NCBI GenBank assembly: GCA_964606505.1
Contig: CAZSGM010000001.1
Span: forward strand, 248,001-312,000
Length of the DNA: 64,000 nucleotides
Origin: CAKVOD01 sp964606505
GTDB lineage: Bacteria > Bacillota > Clostridia > Christensenellales > UBA1242
Reading direction: 5' to 3'
Both the position numbers and the translations under genes were made by a program. A model generated the notes under the pieces. That model was not told the origin of the DNA, did not search any database, and saw nothing but the letters and a program-made list of their open reading frames with translations. Positions 17,543 through 26,076 of the stretch are shown here, piece by piece (the stretch's first letter is position 1; each line of letters begins with the position of its first letter).

Positions 17543-17878
17543 AACTTTCTCCTCGATGTATTTTATTCAACTTTTCATTTTTTTTTGCTAAAAAACGCTA
17601 TTTTTATTGAAAAAACACGTATTTTTTCGTATTTTTTTATTTTTTCTGTCGCATTTAGTTTAACGTGTTGGTGCGCGTTGGGTGTGCTTGCGCTGTTTAT
17701 TCTTGCGTTTTTATTGATGTACATTTGCGTGCGTTGGGTGTGCGCGCACTTGTTTTTTGTTTTTTATCGTGTTTGTGTGCGCCTGTTCGGTTTGTGTTTC
17801 TTTCAAGGCGGGTTATTTTTTCACATTTCAATGCGCAGGTGGTTTCATAAAGTGGGGGAATCGGTCATAAAATAAATT
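17543..17878 (+). other. T-rich region between LysM and flippase genes
   Basis: It holds the divergent start region of the LysM gene and a T-rich plus strand. A frame at 17585-17875 (TTG start) would encode a very hydrophobic 96-residue protein ending 3 nt before the flippase, but it has no ribosome site and its composition follows the T bias. GCGTTGGGTGTGC is repeated at about 17677 and 17732. Confidence 0.35.
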
Positions 17879-19489
17879 ATGATAAAATTTAGCGAACTAC
17901 TAAAGGCGGTTGCGCTCATAACCGTTTTTTCCTTGCTCACGCGTGCACTGGGGTTTGTGTTTAGGATTTACCTTTCGTGGGAACTCGGCGCGGAGATGTT
18001 AGGGATTTATCAAGTGGCGATGAGTGTCGTTGGCGTGCTTTTAATGCTCGTTTCAAGCGGGCTGCCGCTGGCGCTTTCTAAAATGACTGCGATTTACGAA
18101 ACTAAGCGCGACCAACGCTCAATAGACCGCGCGACGACCGCAACGCTCATTGTTTCGCTCGCGCTCTCGGCGTTGCTGTGCCTGCTGATTTTTGCGTTCG
18201 ACACTCCGCTTGAAAATATTTTTGCCGACTCGCGCACCATCCTCATAATTTTAACGTTGCTGCCGTCTGTGATTTTTTCCGCCGTGTACTCGTCGTTTCG
18301 CGGAACACTTTGGGGCAAGAAAAACTATTTCATTGTAGGGCTGTCTGAGTTTATAGAGCAAGTTATGCGCATAGTGTTCTTTTTCCTGCTCGCGTACTTT
18401 GTCGGCGACGCGCTCTCTAGCGGGGTTATCGCGGGCGTTTCGCTCTCAATCGCGTGCGTGTGCTCGGCACTGGTGGTTGTTATCTATTATTTTGCAAAGG
18501 GCAACCGACTCGGCAACCCGCATTCGCAGTACAGGCGACTACTTAAGAGCGCAACCCCTGTTACGGGCGTCCGTGTCGCAACAAGTGCGTTGCAGCCGAT
18601 TATCGCAATTGTTATTCCAATGCAACTTGTTTTGGCGGGGATGGGTAGCGAGAATGCGCTTGCTGAGTTCGGAATCGCGGTCGGGATGACAATGCCGCTA
18701 CTGTTTGTGCCGTCAATGCTTGTCGGGTCGGTCGCGATGGTGTTGCTGCCCGAACTTTCGTCGCAAATCGAGCAAAAAAACAAAGAAACCGCGCTTTCTC
18801 AAATCAATATGGCGTTCACGTTCTCGATTTTTATTTCGATGCTGATTATTCCTTTATATATGGGGATGTGGCGAGACATCGGGCTGTTTGTCTACAACAA
18901 CGAGCGCGCGGGGTTGCTGCTTGCCTATTCCGCGTGGCTTATGATACCGCTTGCGCTCTCAAACATTTCCTCAACCGTGCTGAACGCCCTAAATCTCGAG
19001 GGAAAATCCTTTGTCAACTACTTCATCGGTGCGGTTGTGCTGATTGTCGCGATTTTGGCGCTCACGCGTGTCATCGGCATTGCTTCGCTTATCGTTGGAA
19101 CGGGCGCTTGTATGATAATCTCTAGCGCGCTAAACATTAGGCTTATTCGCAAGCGCATTAACGCAAAAGTGGGGGTTTTGCGCCAAATTATCGTGATGGG
19201 CGCGCTCGCTGTTCCGAGTTTGTTTTTCACAAGTTTTACTTTCAACATTTTCGACGCGTTCTGCCCTAAGTTTTTTGCGCTCGCACTCGGCAGCGTCTGC
19301 GGCGCGGCAAGTTTTGTTCTCCTCTGCGTGATTTTTAAGGCAATAAACCTCAAAACGCTCCTTACAGAGTTCGCAAAACCGAAAAAGGGCAACCCTGAAA
19401 TGAGTACTCCGCACATTCAGTCGCAAGGGGAAACGCAGTGGGCGCACAAGTCCCAAACGCGCCCCACAGCCGTCAAGCACGAACCGTAA
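17879..19489 (+). CDS. MOP-superfamily flippase (SpoVB/polysaccharide export type)
   Basis: A 536-residue polytopic membrane protein with about 14 predicted helices. The opening VFSLLTRALGFVFRIYLSW and a GxYQ..MSV motif (GIYQVAMSVVGVL) match the SpoVB/YtgP/Wzx branch of the MOP superfamily, which flips lipid-linked sugars or peptidoglycan precursors. The C-terminal 40 residues are hydrophilic and Pro/Thr-rich. It stands alone without a glycan cluster, so lipid II-related or sporulation-type substrates are both possible. Its ribosome site is weak (GGGGAATCGG about 15 nt upstream). Confidence 0.82.
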   Translation: MIKFSELLKAVALITVFSLLTRALGFVFRIYLSWELGAEMLGIYQVAMSVVGVLLMLVSSGLPLALSKMTAIYETKRDQRSIDRATTATLIVSLALSALLCLLIFAFDTPLENIFADSRTILIILTLLPSVIFSAVYSSFRGTLWGKKNYFIVGLSEFIEQVMRIVFFFLLAYFVGDALSSGVIAGVSLSIACVCSALVVVIYYFAKGNRLGNPHSQYRRLLKSATPVTGVRVATSALQPIIAIVIPMQLVLAGMGSENALAEFGIAVGMTMPLLFVPSMLVGSVAMVLLPELSSQIEQKNKETALSQINMAFTFSIFISMLIIPLYMGMWRDIGLFVYNNERAGLLLAYSAWLMIPLALSNISSTVLNALNLEGKSFVNYFIGAVVLIVAILALTRVIGIASLIVGTGACMIISSALNIRLIRKRINAKVGVLRQIIVMGALAVPSLFFTSFTFNIFDAFCPKFFALALGSVCGAASFVLLCVIFKAINLKTLLTEFAKPKKGNPEMSTPHIQSQGETQWAHKSQTRPTAVKHEP

Positions 19490-19656
19490 AGGCGAATTAA
19501 TGAAATAAAGAACAACCTTTAATAAATAATTAATATAGAAACAACTAATACGATTAAAGGGTATAACTAAAAGGATTTAGCGGTTTCGACAAGCGGAACT
19601 AAACGGATGCATTTAATGGTTGCAATTAATTCGTACTATTCGGATATTATTAATTT

Positions 19657-19679
19657 GAGCAACATTTGTTGCTCTTTTT
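19657..19679 (+). terminator. terminator after the flippase gene
   Basis: GAGCAACA pairs with TGTTGCTC around a 2-nt loop and is followed by T5. Confidence 0.8.
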
Positions 19680-19709
19680 GTTTTGGGGAGTAATTGTTTT
19701 TCAAAATTC

Positions 19710-19738
19710 TTGACAAAAATATGTTGTAAATGTATAAT
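19710..19738 (+). promoter_or_regulatory. promoter of the HTH-TM2 gene
   Basis: TTGACA (19710-19715), 17-nt spacer, TATAAT (19733-19738). Confidence 0.75.
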
Positions 19739-19768
19739 TGAAGTGTGGCAACACAAAGGAGGATAGGG

Positions 19769-20308
19769 ATGTCAAATTTTGCAAAGAACTTAATTTCTTT
19801 GAGAAAATCGAGAAATTTAACACAGCAGCAAGTTGCGACATATGTTGGCATTGATTTTGAGGAATACCAAAAACTCGAATTTGAGATGTCGACGCCTGAC
19901 TTGCCGACAATTAACAAGTTTGCGACATACTATGGGGTTGACCCTATAGATTTAGCGACAGGAGTTATTGCGGGTGGGGCGGCAAACACGGGCACGAACA
20001 CAAACACTAACGAACAAAGCAACAAGGGCAAAGCGACAAGCGATGACCTACAAAGGTTTATTTCGACCGAATCTAACAATGTTTCGCCGAAATCAAGGGC
20101 TTGTGCGGCGGTTTTGGCTTGGTTCTTGGGTTATTTTGGTATTCACAACTTTTATTTGGGCAAAACTGGCTCGGGTGTTACGCAGTTAGTTTTGACCTTA
20201 ACCGTTTTTGGCGCAGTTATCAGCGTCATCTGGGCATTTGTTGACTTCATTATGGCACTTTGCGGTTCTTTAAAGGACAAAGACGGCCGCGAGGTCAAGA
20301 GGTGGTAG
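19769..20308 (+). CDS. HTH (XRE-type) - TM2 domain fusion protein
   Basis: A 179-residue protein. Residues 1-60 form a helix-turn-helix of the Cro/CI type (LISLRKSRNLTQQQVATYVG...YQKLE). A Thr/Asn-rich linker follows (about 70-100). Residues about 112-175 are a TM2 domain: AWFLGYFGIHNFYLGKTGSG, then two hydrophobic helices ending in a DxxMAL stretch. A DNA-binding domain tethered to the membrane suggests a membrane-linked regulator. Start 19769 follows AAAGGAGGAT. It has its own promoter and terminator and sits upstream of an ABC exporter and a second TM2 protein. Target genes are unknown. Confidence 0.78.
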   Translation: MSNFAKNLISLRKSRNLTQQQVATYVGIDFEEYQKLEFEMSTPDLPTINKFATYYGVDPIDLATGVIAGGAANTGTNTNTNEQSNKGKATSDDLQRFISTESNNVSPKSRACAAVLAWFLGYFGIHNFYLGKTGSGVTQLVLTLTVFGAVISVIWAFVDFIMALCGSLKDKDGREVKRW

Positions 20309-20367
20309 CCTTAATTAGTTGAAACAATTTAATTATTATAGCGGGGTGTCCTTTGGATAATCGTTAG

Positions 20368-20417
20368 AAAACATTTGCAGAACGAGGTTTTACTTCAAGT
20401 GTGCAAATGTTTTTTTA
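20368..20417 (+). terminator. terminator after the HTH-TM2 gene
   Basis: AAAACATTTGCA pairs with TGCAAATGTTTT across a 22-nt loop and is followed by a T-run. Confidence 0.75.
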
Positions 20418-20503
20418 TTGCAACACTTGCGGCGGAGTGGGTGTTTTTTTTGCGCAAAGGGGGAAGAGAAGGCAATGTTTTTCATTGCGGGGGACAAGTT
20501 CGC

Positions 20504-20532
20504 TTGTTATTTGGGTAAAACTATGGTATAAT
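20504..20532 (+). promoter_or_regulatory. upstream promoter before the ABC operon
   Basis: TTGTTA (20504-20509), 17-nt spacer, TATAAT (20527-20532). An ATG at 20537 opens an 18-codon frame with no ribosome site. The segment may only be a long leader for the ABC operon. Confidence 0.45.
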
Positions 20533-20678
20533 CACGATGTATATGGCGAATTGGCGCGAGAGGTGGGGCGAGGAACGGGCAGGCTTTTGCTAAATTGGGC
20601 ATTTTAATTTTAAAAGGTTTTCATTATTAAAAAACGGACACTTTAAACGACGGATAAAAGTAAATTGGTGGAAATTCT

Positions 20679-20707
20679 TTGATTTTAGTTGAAAAATTGG
20701 GTAAAAT
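20679..20707 (+). promoter_or_regulatory. proximal promoter of the ABC operon
   Basis: TTGATT (20679-20684), 17-nt spacer, TAAAAT (20702-20707), 66 nt before the ATPase start. Confidence 0.55.
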
Positions 20708-20772
20708 GCTTGTTTCTAGCGAATTTTTGCGCTAAAACACCAAAACAATACTAAATTAAACGAGGGGCGAAT

Positions 20773-21639
20773 ATGTTTGCAGTTGAAGTCGCAGATTTAA
20801 AAAAGAAATACGGAAACTCGGGCTTGGGCGTTGAGCGAGTGAGTTTCAATATCAATTACGGCGAAGTTTTTGGGTTTATTGGACCCAACGGCGCGGGCAA
20901 AACAACGACAATACGCGCGCTGATGGGGTTGCTTAGGGCTGATGGTGGGCTTGTCAACATTGAGGGCAAGGACTGCTTTGTTGAGGGGCACTTGGCGCGT
21001 GATAGGGTTTCTTATGTGCCTAGCGAAATCAATGTTTATGGTGGGATGACAGTCCGAAAGTACATCGAGTTTGTGCTCGACCAAAAGGGGCGCGGCTACG
21101 AGCGTATCGACTCGCTTTGCACATATTTTGAGTTGAACCAAAACCGCAAAACGAACGAACTTTCGCTCGGGAACAAGAAAAAACTCGCCATCGTGTGTGC
21201 GCTTGCCAACTCTCCAAAGGTTTTGATTTTGGACGAGGCAACAATCGGGCTTGACCCGCTAATTCAGCAAAAACTGTTCGAGATTATCGAAGTTGAGCGC
21301 AAAAAAGGAACGGCGATTTTGATGTCGTCGCACAACCTCAACGAAATCCAGCGTTGTTGCGACAGGGTCGGCATAATCAAAAACGGCGTGCTTGTCGCAA
21401 TCAAGGAAATCGGCGAGTTTAAGCACCGCCTACTAAAACACGTTGTGCTTGAAACGCAAATGGGGCATATGAGCCTTGAACTTGACGGCATTGAGGATTT
21501 GAAAATTAATGGCAACCGCTACGAGTTTAACTACCACGGAGAGATGAAAGCACTCAATGATTACATCGCAAGTCTTGATGTTACAAATGTTACAATCACG
21601 GATGTAGACTTGAACGACGAGTTTATGCGCTGGTATTAG
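20773..21639 (+). CDS. ABC transporter ATP-binding protein (CcmA/NatA type)
   Basis: A 288-residue ATPase. Walker A GPNGAGKTT near 37-45, Walker B LILDEATIGLDP, and the H-loop SSHNLNEI are intact. The signature is the variant LSLGNKKKL instead of LSGGQ, common in the ABC-2 export class. The C-terminal 70 residues are an extra beta-rich domain. It pairs with the downstream permease. The ribosome site CGAGGGG precedes ATG 20773. Substrate unknown. Confidence 0.87.
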   Translation: MFAVEVADLKKKYGNSGLGVERVSFNINYGEVFGFIGPNGAGKTTTIRALMGLLRADGGLVNIEGKDCFVEGHLARDRVSYVPSEINVYGGMTVRKYIEFVLDQKGRGYERIDSLCTYFELNQNRKTNELSLGNKKKLAIVCALANSPKVLILDEATIGLDPLIQQKLFEIIEVERKKGTAILMSSHNLNEIQRCCDRVGIIKNGVLVAIKEIGEFKHRLLKHVVLETQMGHMSLELDGIEDLKINGNRYEFNYHGEMKALNDYIASLDVTNVTITDVDLNDEFMRWY

Positions 21640-21737
21640 GCGAACGGAAAGTGGTTAGTTTAAGTTGAATAAATTTTGTTGAAAAAATCAAAAAAAACTT
21701 TAATAAAACAAAGAAAACATATATTAAGGTGAAAAAA

Positions 21738-22547
21738 ATGGAGAAAATTAAGGTAAATAAGGCGCGCAAAAGTTTGTACTGCACAGAACTTCGCTTGCAA
21801 AAGAAATCGTCGCTGTGGTGGCTGTGCGTTTTGGGCGTGCTGGTATTTGTTAACGTCGTTGTTTTCCCGCTTATTGAGTCGATTATTGACTCGCTCACGG
21901 CGGAAGAGAAGCAACAAATGATTGATATGGGGTTGTCGCTTGATTACGCGACCATAACCGACTACTTCTTGTATGAGTGCGGGGTAACGCACGCGCTCGG
22001 GGGTGCGTTGTTTGCGTGCTGTTTTGCAAGTATTTCACTGGCGCGCGATTTTAAGTACGGGACGTACGAGTTGTTGTACACGAACGGCTTGTCGCGTGGG
22101 CAGATAACGGGGACTAAGTACTGCGCGGTGTTGACGGTGCTTGTTGGAATGAATGTTGCTGAATTTTTGGTTGAGTTAGTGGGGATGTGTATTGTTGACT
22201 TTATCGGGATACAAATTGTGCCGCTGCTCGCGTTCTTGCTGTTTAACTTGATTGTGCAAATTAGCGTGGCTAGCATTGTTTTTGGCATAACGCTTTGCAA
22301 TCCGAAAAAGTTTGGGTTGGGGCTTGCGATTGGGCTTCCGCTCGTGTTGTACTTTATCGCGTCGATTGCGGTCGGGCTTGAGGCGGGCGCAGAATTTGTT
22401 GAAATTTTATCGCCGTTTAGCGTGTTCTTTGATATGGGCGCGGATAAACCGTTTGACGTCAACTACTTTAGCCTTGCGCTGTTTGCGGGCTTAGCGGTTG
22501 CGGCAATGTGCGTTGGGATGACGAAAAACAAGAAAATTGATTATTGA
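21738..22547 (+). CDS. ABC-2 type permease subunit
   Basis: A 269-residue membrane protein with about six helices. It starts with a basic cytoplasmic segment, then a first helix near 28-47, a long loop, and helices at about 85-105, 125-150, 155-175, 185-205 and 245-262. The motif RDFKYGTYELLYTNGLSRGQI after helix 2 is typical of ABC-2 permeases. Start 21738 was chosen because AAGGTG lies 6 nt upstream. It forms an exporter with the ATPase encoded just upstream. Confidence 0.8.
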   Translation: MEKIKVNKARKSLYCTELRLQKKSSLWWLCVLGVLVFVNVVVFPLIESIIDSLTAEEKQQMIDMGLSLDYATITDYFLYECGVTHALGGALFACCFASISLARDFKYGTYELLYTNGLSRGQITGTKYCAVLTVLVGMNVAEFLVELVGMCIVDFIGIQIVPLLAFLLFNLIVQISVASIVFGITLCNPKKFGLGLAIGLPLVLYFIASIAVGLEAGAEFVEILSPFSVFFDMGADKPFDVNYFSLALFAGLAVAAMCVGMTKNKKIDY

Positions 22548-22558
22548 TAGGTGATTTT

Positions 22559-23011
22559 ATGAAGTGTCCTATATGTGGGAACAAAATTTATCAGGGCGAC
22601 AAGGCTTGTCCGTATTGTAAATTGCGTACAGATGTTATCGTTAACGCCAAAAACGCGCCCGCAAAAGAGGCGCTGAAGAAAAGGCAAAAGGACAACATTT
22701 ACTACTCTAGTTACCGCCCCGACGACGTTAGTAAAATGAAACTGCTGCTGTTGTCGATTTTTGGCGGGTTTGCAGGCGCGCATTGTTACTACGTCGGGCG
22801 AATGGGGCGCGGGTTTACAATACTTATAATGTTTGTTGTGGCGCTAACACTTGCAGCGATACCCGAAACGTGGGAGTTGCACAAGTACCTTAGCGGGATG
22901 GTCGCGGGCGCGTTCGGGTTCGTCGGCGTAATGATGTGGTGGACGGACATTTTGGCGATTGTTTGTAATCGTTTTAAAATCCCGATTATTATTGAGGATT
23001 ACAAAAAATAA
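22559..23011 (+). CDS. zinc-ribbon TM2-domain protein
   Basis: A 150-residue protein. A CPICGNKI...CPYC zinc ribbon lies at residues 2-22. It is followed by a basic linker and a TM2 domain (about 58-140) with GGFAGAHCYYVGRMGRG and two or three hydrophobic helices. Start 22559 has AGGTGA upstream; the permease stop is 12 nt before, so it belongs to the ABC operon. It is the second TM2 protein in 3 kb. Function unknown; TM2 proteins are small membrane proteins often found with stress or transport systems. Confidence 0.72.
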   Translation: MKCPICGNKIYQGDKACPYCKLRTDVIVNAKNAPAKEALKKRQKDNIYYSSYRPDDVSKMKLLLLSIFGGFAGAHCYYVGRMGRGFTILIMFVVALTLAAIPETWELHKYLSGMVAGAFGFVGVMMWWTDILAIVCNRFKIPIIIEDYKK

Positions 23012-23036
23012 TACACACACAATTAAATAATAGATA

Positions 23037-23083
23037 AAAGGCGCAAAAAATTGCAGTTTTAATTGTAATTTGCCTTTTTTTTT
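23037..23083 (+). terminator. terminator after the ABC/TM2 operon
   Basis: AAAGGC and GCCTTT bound an imperfect hairpin that ends in a nine-T run. The 3' half also holds the -35 box of the next gene. Confidence 0.6.
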
Positions 23084-23091
23084 GTTATAAT
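23063..23091 (+). promoter_or_regulatory. promoter giving a leaderless yigZ-like mRNA
   Basis: TTGTAA (23063-23068), 17-nt spacer, TATAAT (23086-23091). The expected transcription start, 7 nt later, coincides with the ATG at 23098, and there is no ribosome site. Confidence 0.6.
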
Positions 23092-23097
23092 TGCGGT

Positions 23098-23661
23098 ATG
23101 AATTATACTTTTAGTAAGAGAGTTGAGGCGGAGAGCGTGATAAAGAAGTCGCGATTTATTGCGGTTGGGTTTCCGATATTTTGCGAGGATGACGCGAAAA
23201 ACAAAATCGCGGCAATGCGCAAAGAGTTTTACGACGCGCGGCATATCGCGTACGCGTATCGGCTGGACGATGGGCAGGTTTTTCAAAAATCTAGCGACGA
23301 CGGCGAGCCGAGCGGAACGGCGGGAAAGCCTATTTTGAATTTTATGATTAAAGAAAACATTGCCAACGCGATTATTTTTGTTGTGCGCTATTTTGGCGGC
23401 ATAAAACTTGGCGCAGGCGGGTTGACGCGCGCGTATAGCGGCACGGCGGTTTTGTTAAAGGACGACCTTACAAAACAACTTAGCGCGGTAACTTTTTCTT
23501 GCGCGCTTTCCGACGTTGATAGGGTACTAAAACTTCTCGACGCGCGCGGGGTTGCGTACGAAAGAGAGTTTGCCGAAACCTGCAGGATTGCCGCAAGGTG
23601 CGAGGATGCCACGGGGCTAAAAGGCGCGCTGAGTGGCGTTTCTAGCGTAAATTACTTGTAA
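23098..23661 (+). CDS. YigZ/IMPACT family protein
   Basis: A 187-residue protein. The N-terminal domain (about 1-120) carries the family signature SRFIAVGFP, ARHIAYAYRL, the SSDDGEPSGTAGKPIL loop, and VVRYFGGIKLGAGGLTRAYS. The second domain is short, so the protein is about 20 residues below the usual length. IMPACT proteins in eukaryotes regulate translation through GCN1; the bacterial role is not established. The start codon lies at the predicted transcription start, so translation is likely leaderless. Confidence 0.87.
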   Translation: MNYTFSKRVEAESVIKKSRFIAVGFPIFCEDDAKNKIAAMRKEFYDARHIAYAYRLDDGQVFQKSSDDGEPSGTAGKPILNFMIKENIANAIIFVVRYFGGIKLGAGGLTRAYSGTAVLLKDDLTKQLSAVTFSCALSDVDRVLKLLDARGVAYEREFAETCRIAARCEDATGLKGALSGVSSVNYL

Positions 23662-24017
23662 CGCGCGGCGCGGCTGTGTTTGTCCGCAGTGGCTTATGAG
23701 ACGGCGAGGTCTTGCTTGTTTGCGGCAGCTTGTAGTGCGCGGCGCGGGGGATTTGGAAGTAAATAGATGTAAAGAAACATTAATTTTTGTGCGTAATATG
23801 CAATTCAGGAATAAAAAACTACCCCGCGCCCAAAACAAAACAAAACAAGGTGCACGTACGCAAATTTCGCGCAAAACTAGGAGATAGCGTGGGACAACGC
23901 GAGCGCAAAGAAATTTTCATTAAAAAAGAAAAACATTTCATTATTTTTGCTGAATTTGCACATTTGCGTTGGAAAAAACGAAAAAAATAAGAAAAGGGGA
24001 GAAATAAGGGGCGAAAA
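23662..24017 (+). other. intergenic, no gene seen
   Basis: CGCGGCGCGG occurs at about 23666 and 23740. Downstream the DNA is AT-rich. Frames here lack start context. No promoter was convincing. Confidence 0.35.
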
Positions 24018-24626
24018 ATGGAAATAATTGAAATCAAAATGAAGAAAAACAAACAAGAGTTTGTTGCGATAACATTTGACGGCGAGAACATAAGTTTGAC
24101 GCCCGACGCGATTGTAAAGTTTGGCGTAACGGTCGGAGAAGTTGACGACGCAAAACTTGCAAAGGCGGAGTTTGAGAGCGCGTGCGCGTTTGCGCTCAAC
24201 CGCGTTATGGCGTGGATGACCTGCTCATATCGCTCCGAAAGTGAAGTTAAGCGTTACTTGCGCGATCGAAAATATTCAAGCGAAGTTGCAAATTACGTGA
24301 TTGGAAAATTAAAGGAATACAATTTTTTGTCCGACGAAAATTTGGCGAAACAGTTTGTTGAATACGGGCAAAAGAAAATGGGCGTCTACAAAATGAGGCA
24401 AAAACTAATGGAGAAAGGCGTCAGCAAGGACATAATCGACGACGCGCTTGAAAACGTCGAGGCGCAGGACGAAATTTGCTACAATTTTGCCGTAAAAAAA
24501 CTCGGGAACAATGAGCGCACGCGCGAAAATATGGCAAAGGTGTACAGATTTTTGATTGGCAAGGGCTTTGATTACGAAACAATTAGACGCGCGTTTGCAA
24601 AACTTAACTACGAGGACGAGGAATGA
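24018..24626 (+). CDS. recX: regulatory protein RecX
   Basis: A 202-residue protein with three RecX helical repeats. Diagnostic segments: LNRVMAWMTCSYRSESEVKRYL, then VIGKLKEYNFLSDENLAKQFVEYG and the final KVYRFLIGKGFDYETIRRAF. RecX binds RecA filaments and inhibits or tunes recombinase activity. The stop codon region overlaps the acpS start (ATG 24623), so the two are co-translated. Start 24018 follows a GGGGCGAAAA segment. Confidence 0.85.
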   Translation: MEIIEIKMKKNKQEFVAITFDGENISLTPDAIVKFGVTVGEVDDAKLAKAEFESACAFALNRVMAWMTCSYRSESEVKRYLRDRKYSSEVANYVIGKLKEYNFLSDENLAKQFVEYGQKKMGVYKMRQKLMEKGVSKDIIDDALENVEAQDEICYNFAVKKLGNNERTRENMAKVYRFLIGKGFDYETIRRAFAKLNYEDEE

Positions 24627-24943
24627 TTGGGATTGACATTGTGGAAATCGAGGATTTTAGCGACAAGGATTACAGTCGAATTTTCACGAAAAACGAACTA
24701 GCGTACATCAACAAAGCGACATCTTGCGCGCGAAAAACCGAGGTTATGGCGGGAATTTTTGCGGCGAAAGAGGCGGTTTTTAAGGCAATGCGTCTTGAAA
24801 ATCTTGGGTTGGACGTCTTGAAAAACATCGAGATTTTGCACAAAGAAAACGGTTGTCCGTATTGCGTATTTGAGGACAAAAACATCGAGCTTTCAATTTC
24901 GCACACGCGCCACACCGCTGTTGCTGTTGCAATTGTTGGCTGA
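24623..24943 (+). CDS. acpS: holo-acyl-carrier-protein synthase
   Basis: A 106-residue AcpS. The motifs GIDIVEI (metal-binding Asp), AAKEAVFKA and LSISHTRHTAVAVAI are all present. It transfers phosphopantetheine from CoA to the acyl carrier protein for fatty-acid synthesis. It is slightly shorter than the usual 115-125 residues. It overlaps recX by 4 nt. Confidence 0.88.
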   Translation: MIGIDIVEIEDFSDKDYSRIFTKNELAYINKATSCARKTEVMAGIFAAKEAVFKAMRLENLGLDVLKNIEILHKENGCPYCVFEDKNIELSISHTRHTAVAVAIVG

Positions 24944-24967
24944 GAAAGTTTTGGCTGTGTATTTTGG

Positions 24968-24996
24968 TTGCAATTTGTGTAAAATTGTTATATAAT
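24968..24996 (+). promoter_or_regulatory. promoter of the signal peptidase gene
   Basis: TTGCAA (24968-24973), 17-nt spacer, TATAAT (24991-24996). Confidence 0.65.
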
Positions 24997-25074
24997 ACTT
25001 AATAAATGACGCGTGCGCGCGCGAGGTTACTACAAGGATAAAAGTCGGAGAGGGTGTTTAAAGGAGGGGTCAAA

Positions 25075-25809
25075 ATGAAAGAAAAACAGGTCAATGATTA
25101 TCAATTAGCTGAAGAGTGTCAGTACATTCGCGAGCAGAACTCGCTTGTTGCAAAAAACAATCGGGCGACGCGACGCTTAGCGATTATTTTGTCGGCGCTG
25201 TTTGTTTTAATATCGGGGTGCATTTTGCTTTGTATGTTTGCTGAGCGCGTCTACCTTTACACGGGCGTTGAGGGGCCATCAATGCAGCCGACCATTAACG
25301 CGAGTTCGCCTAACACGAGCGAAACTTACGATTATGTGTACATCAACACTTATCAGCGCGGTGTGTATGGGGATATAATTGTTATTAAACACAAATCGGC
25401 GAGCGGCGAGTCGAAGTTTTTAATCAAACGACTTATCGGCATCGCCGGCGACACTATCACAATTGATAACACCGACCCAGCCGAAACAAAGGTTTATAGG
25501 AACGACGTGCTGCTTGATGAGCCGTACGTTAAGTACAAAAAGTTTTGCGGGATTGGCGGAACTGAGGGCGCGCGCCATGGTGTAACGAGCGTTACAATCC
25601 CCGAGGGCTGTATCTTCTTTATGGGCGACAACCGCAACAATAGCGACGACTGCCGAAATTATAGTTATAACGAAAACCCCTACTGCGAAACCGCCGACAA
25701 TATCGTCGGGCGCGTTGACTACATCATTGAGGGGGGGATTGAGGACGACGGCAAGGACGCGGAGCGTTTGTGGCGCGGCATAAAAGAAATCATTTCAAGT
25801 ATCTTTTGA
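25075..25809 (+). CDS. lepB: type I signal peptidase
   Basis: A 244-residue membrane protease. One N-terminal transmembrane helix (about 35-57) is followed by an external domain with catalytic Ser in EGPSMQP and catalytic Lys in FLIKRLIGIAGD, and the GDNRNNSDD box near the end. It cleaves signal peptides of exported proteins. Start 25075 has AAGGAGGGG 5 nt upstream. It has a strong promoter and is monocistronic. A 7-G run lies near its end (25731-25737), too short to suggest switching. It is a plausible processor of the PG family (inference). Confidence 0.88.
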   Translation: MKEKQVNDYQLAEECQYIREQNSLVAKNNRATRRLAIILSALFVLISGCILLCMFAERVYLYTGVEGPSMQPTINASSPNTSETYDYVYINTYQRGVYGDIIVIKHKSASGESKFLIKRLIGIAGDTITIDNTDPAETKVYRNDVLLDEPYVKYKKFCGIGGTEGARHGVTSVTIPEGCIFFMGDNRNNSDDCRNYSYNENPYCETADNIVGRVDYIIEGGIEDDGKDAERLWRGIKEIISSIF

Positions 25810-26076
25810 TAATTTAGAAAATGGCAATATCTGCATTGAAAGTGTAAAACCTATTAATAGATAAGCGGATTAATTTATCAAAAAAACTAGAAAATTAAAT
25901 ATAAAATGACAATTTTAGTGCAATAATTAAAAATAATGAGTGAAAATTGGTAAAATTTAAACTATCAAACTCAAATGCAAAAATTAAAAGGATAAAAACC
26001 AAACAATAAAAAGCAGTTCTAAATCACAAAAAGTTCATTTAAACTAGCGCGAGCGCAAAAACAAAGGGGACGACAA
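25810..26076 (+). other. AT-rich intergenic, no gene seen
   Basis: It contains a TAAAAT -10-like box at 25951-25956 without a good -35. The ribosome site AAAGGGGA for the next gene is at its end. Confidence 0.35.

Noticed and set aside
17585..17875. 96-codon hydrophobic frame before the flippase
   Set aside because: TTG start, no ribosome site, and the hydrophobicity follows from the T-rich strand.
20537..20593. 18-codon leaderless mini-gene
   Set aside because: Start coincides with a possible transcription start, but the peptide is short and no conservation can be judged.
25731..25737. Poly-G switch in the signal peptidase gene
   Set aside because: Only 7 G and near the end of an essential gene; not comparable to the 12-14 G tracts.
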